NCBI GenBank assembly: GCA_017512485.1
Contig: JAFWGE010000032.1
Coordinates: 100,721-157,969 of the forward strand
Direction of reading: 5' to 3'
Source of the DNA: Oscillospiraceae bacterium
GTDB lineage: Bacteria > Bacillota > Clostridia > Oscillospirales > Oscillospiraceae
Length of the DNA stretch: 57,249 nucleotides
Shown: in pieces, positions 57,247 through 57,249 of the stretch
Layout: each line of letters opens with the position of its first letter
Numbering within the stretch: the stretch's first letter is position 1
Notes under the pieces: generated by a model
Told to the model about the DNA's origin: nothing
What the model saw: the letters and a program-made list of their open reading frames with translations, nothing else
The model's database searches: none
Position numbers and translations under genes: made by a program

Positions 57247-57249
57247 TGA

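Overview
The window looks like the origin-proximal part of a bacterial chromosome from the class Clostridia (Firmicutes/Bacillota, probably an anaerobic, moderately GC-rich gut-type lineage). The signs are the order dnaA-dnaN-S4 protein-recF-remB-gyrB-gyrA, a CIRCE-controlled hrcA-grpE-dnaK-dnaJ operon, ParAB with two perfect parS sites, DnaD and DnaI-type helicase loader genes, and a minimal SufBC-like (SmsCB) iron-sulfur pair. The exact genus cannot be read from the sequence.

Layout, left to right. 1-113 is the start of secA. 235-7058 holds a PMT-family glycosyltransferase and the heat-shock operon (minus strand). 7269-16760 is a long minus-strand run: a methylglyoxal synthase-like gene, hisS, aspS, an HD hydrolase, trmL, pgk, tpiA, gpmI and a lipase-like hydrolase. 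17031-20526 holds parA, parB, serS and mscL, with parS sites upstream of parA. 20888-30202 is the replication cluster, all minus: dnaA, dnaN, S4, recF, remB, gyrB, gyrA, rnhA. 30475-35929 is plus strand: smsC/smsB, then a two-component system followed by an HtrA-like protein. 36043-52164 is minus again: zapA, a U32 peptidase, dut, maf, mreC, mreD, a class B PBP, prs, pth, mfd, a PrsA-like foldase, rpsO, pnp. 52533-56814 is plus: dnaD, dnaI, yfbR, an ACT-domain gene and UPF0210. The right edge carries two tandem strong sigma-A promoters and a leader typical of an rRNA operon.

Most genes are housekeeping, and several operons make functional sense: heat shock; lower glycolysis; partitioning; replication initiation and supercoiling; elongasome cell-wall synthesis with dUTP and Maf housecleaning; primosome loading.

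The surprising content is in the details. Two essential genes, dnaA and gyrB, each carry one in-frame stop codon (TAA and TAG) inside a conserved motif. The UPF0210 gene has a one-base frameshift in a G run. TAA and TAG both end other genes here, so recoding does not explain this; consensus errors are the simplest reading, true disruption with suppression the exciting one. Two proteins have lost catalytic residues: the HtrA-like protein has Ala where the nucleophilic Ser belongs, and the methylglyoxal synthase-like protein has Asn for the catalytic Asp and Asn for the active-site His. No CRISPR array, insertion sequence, prophage, tRNA or defence island was seen.
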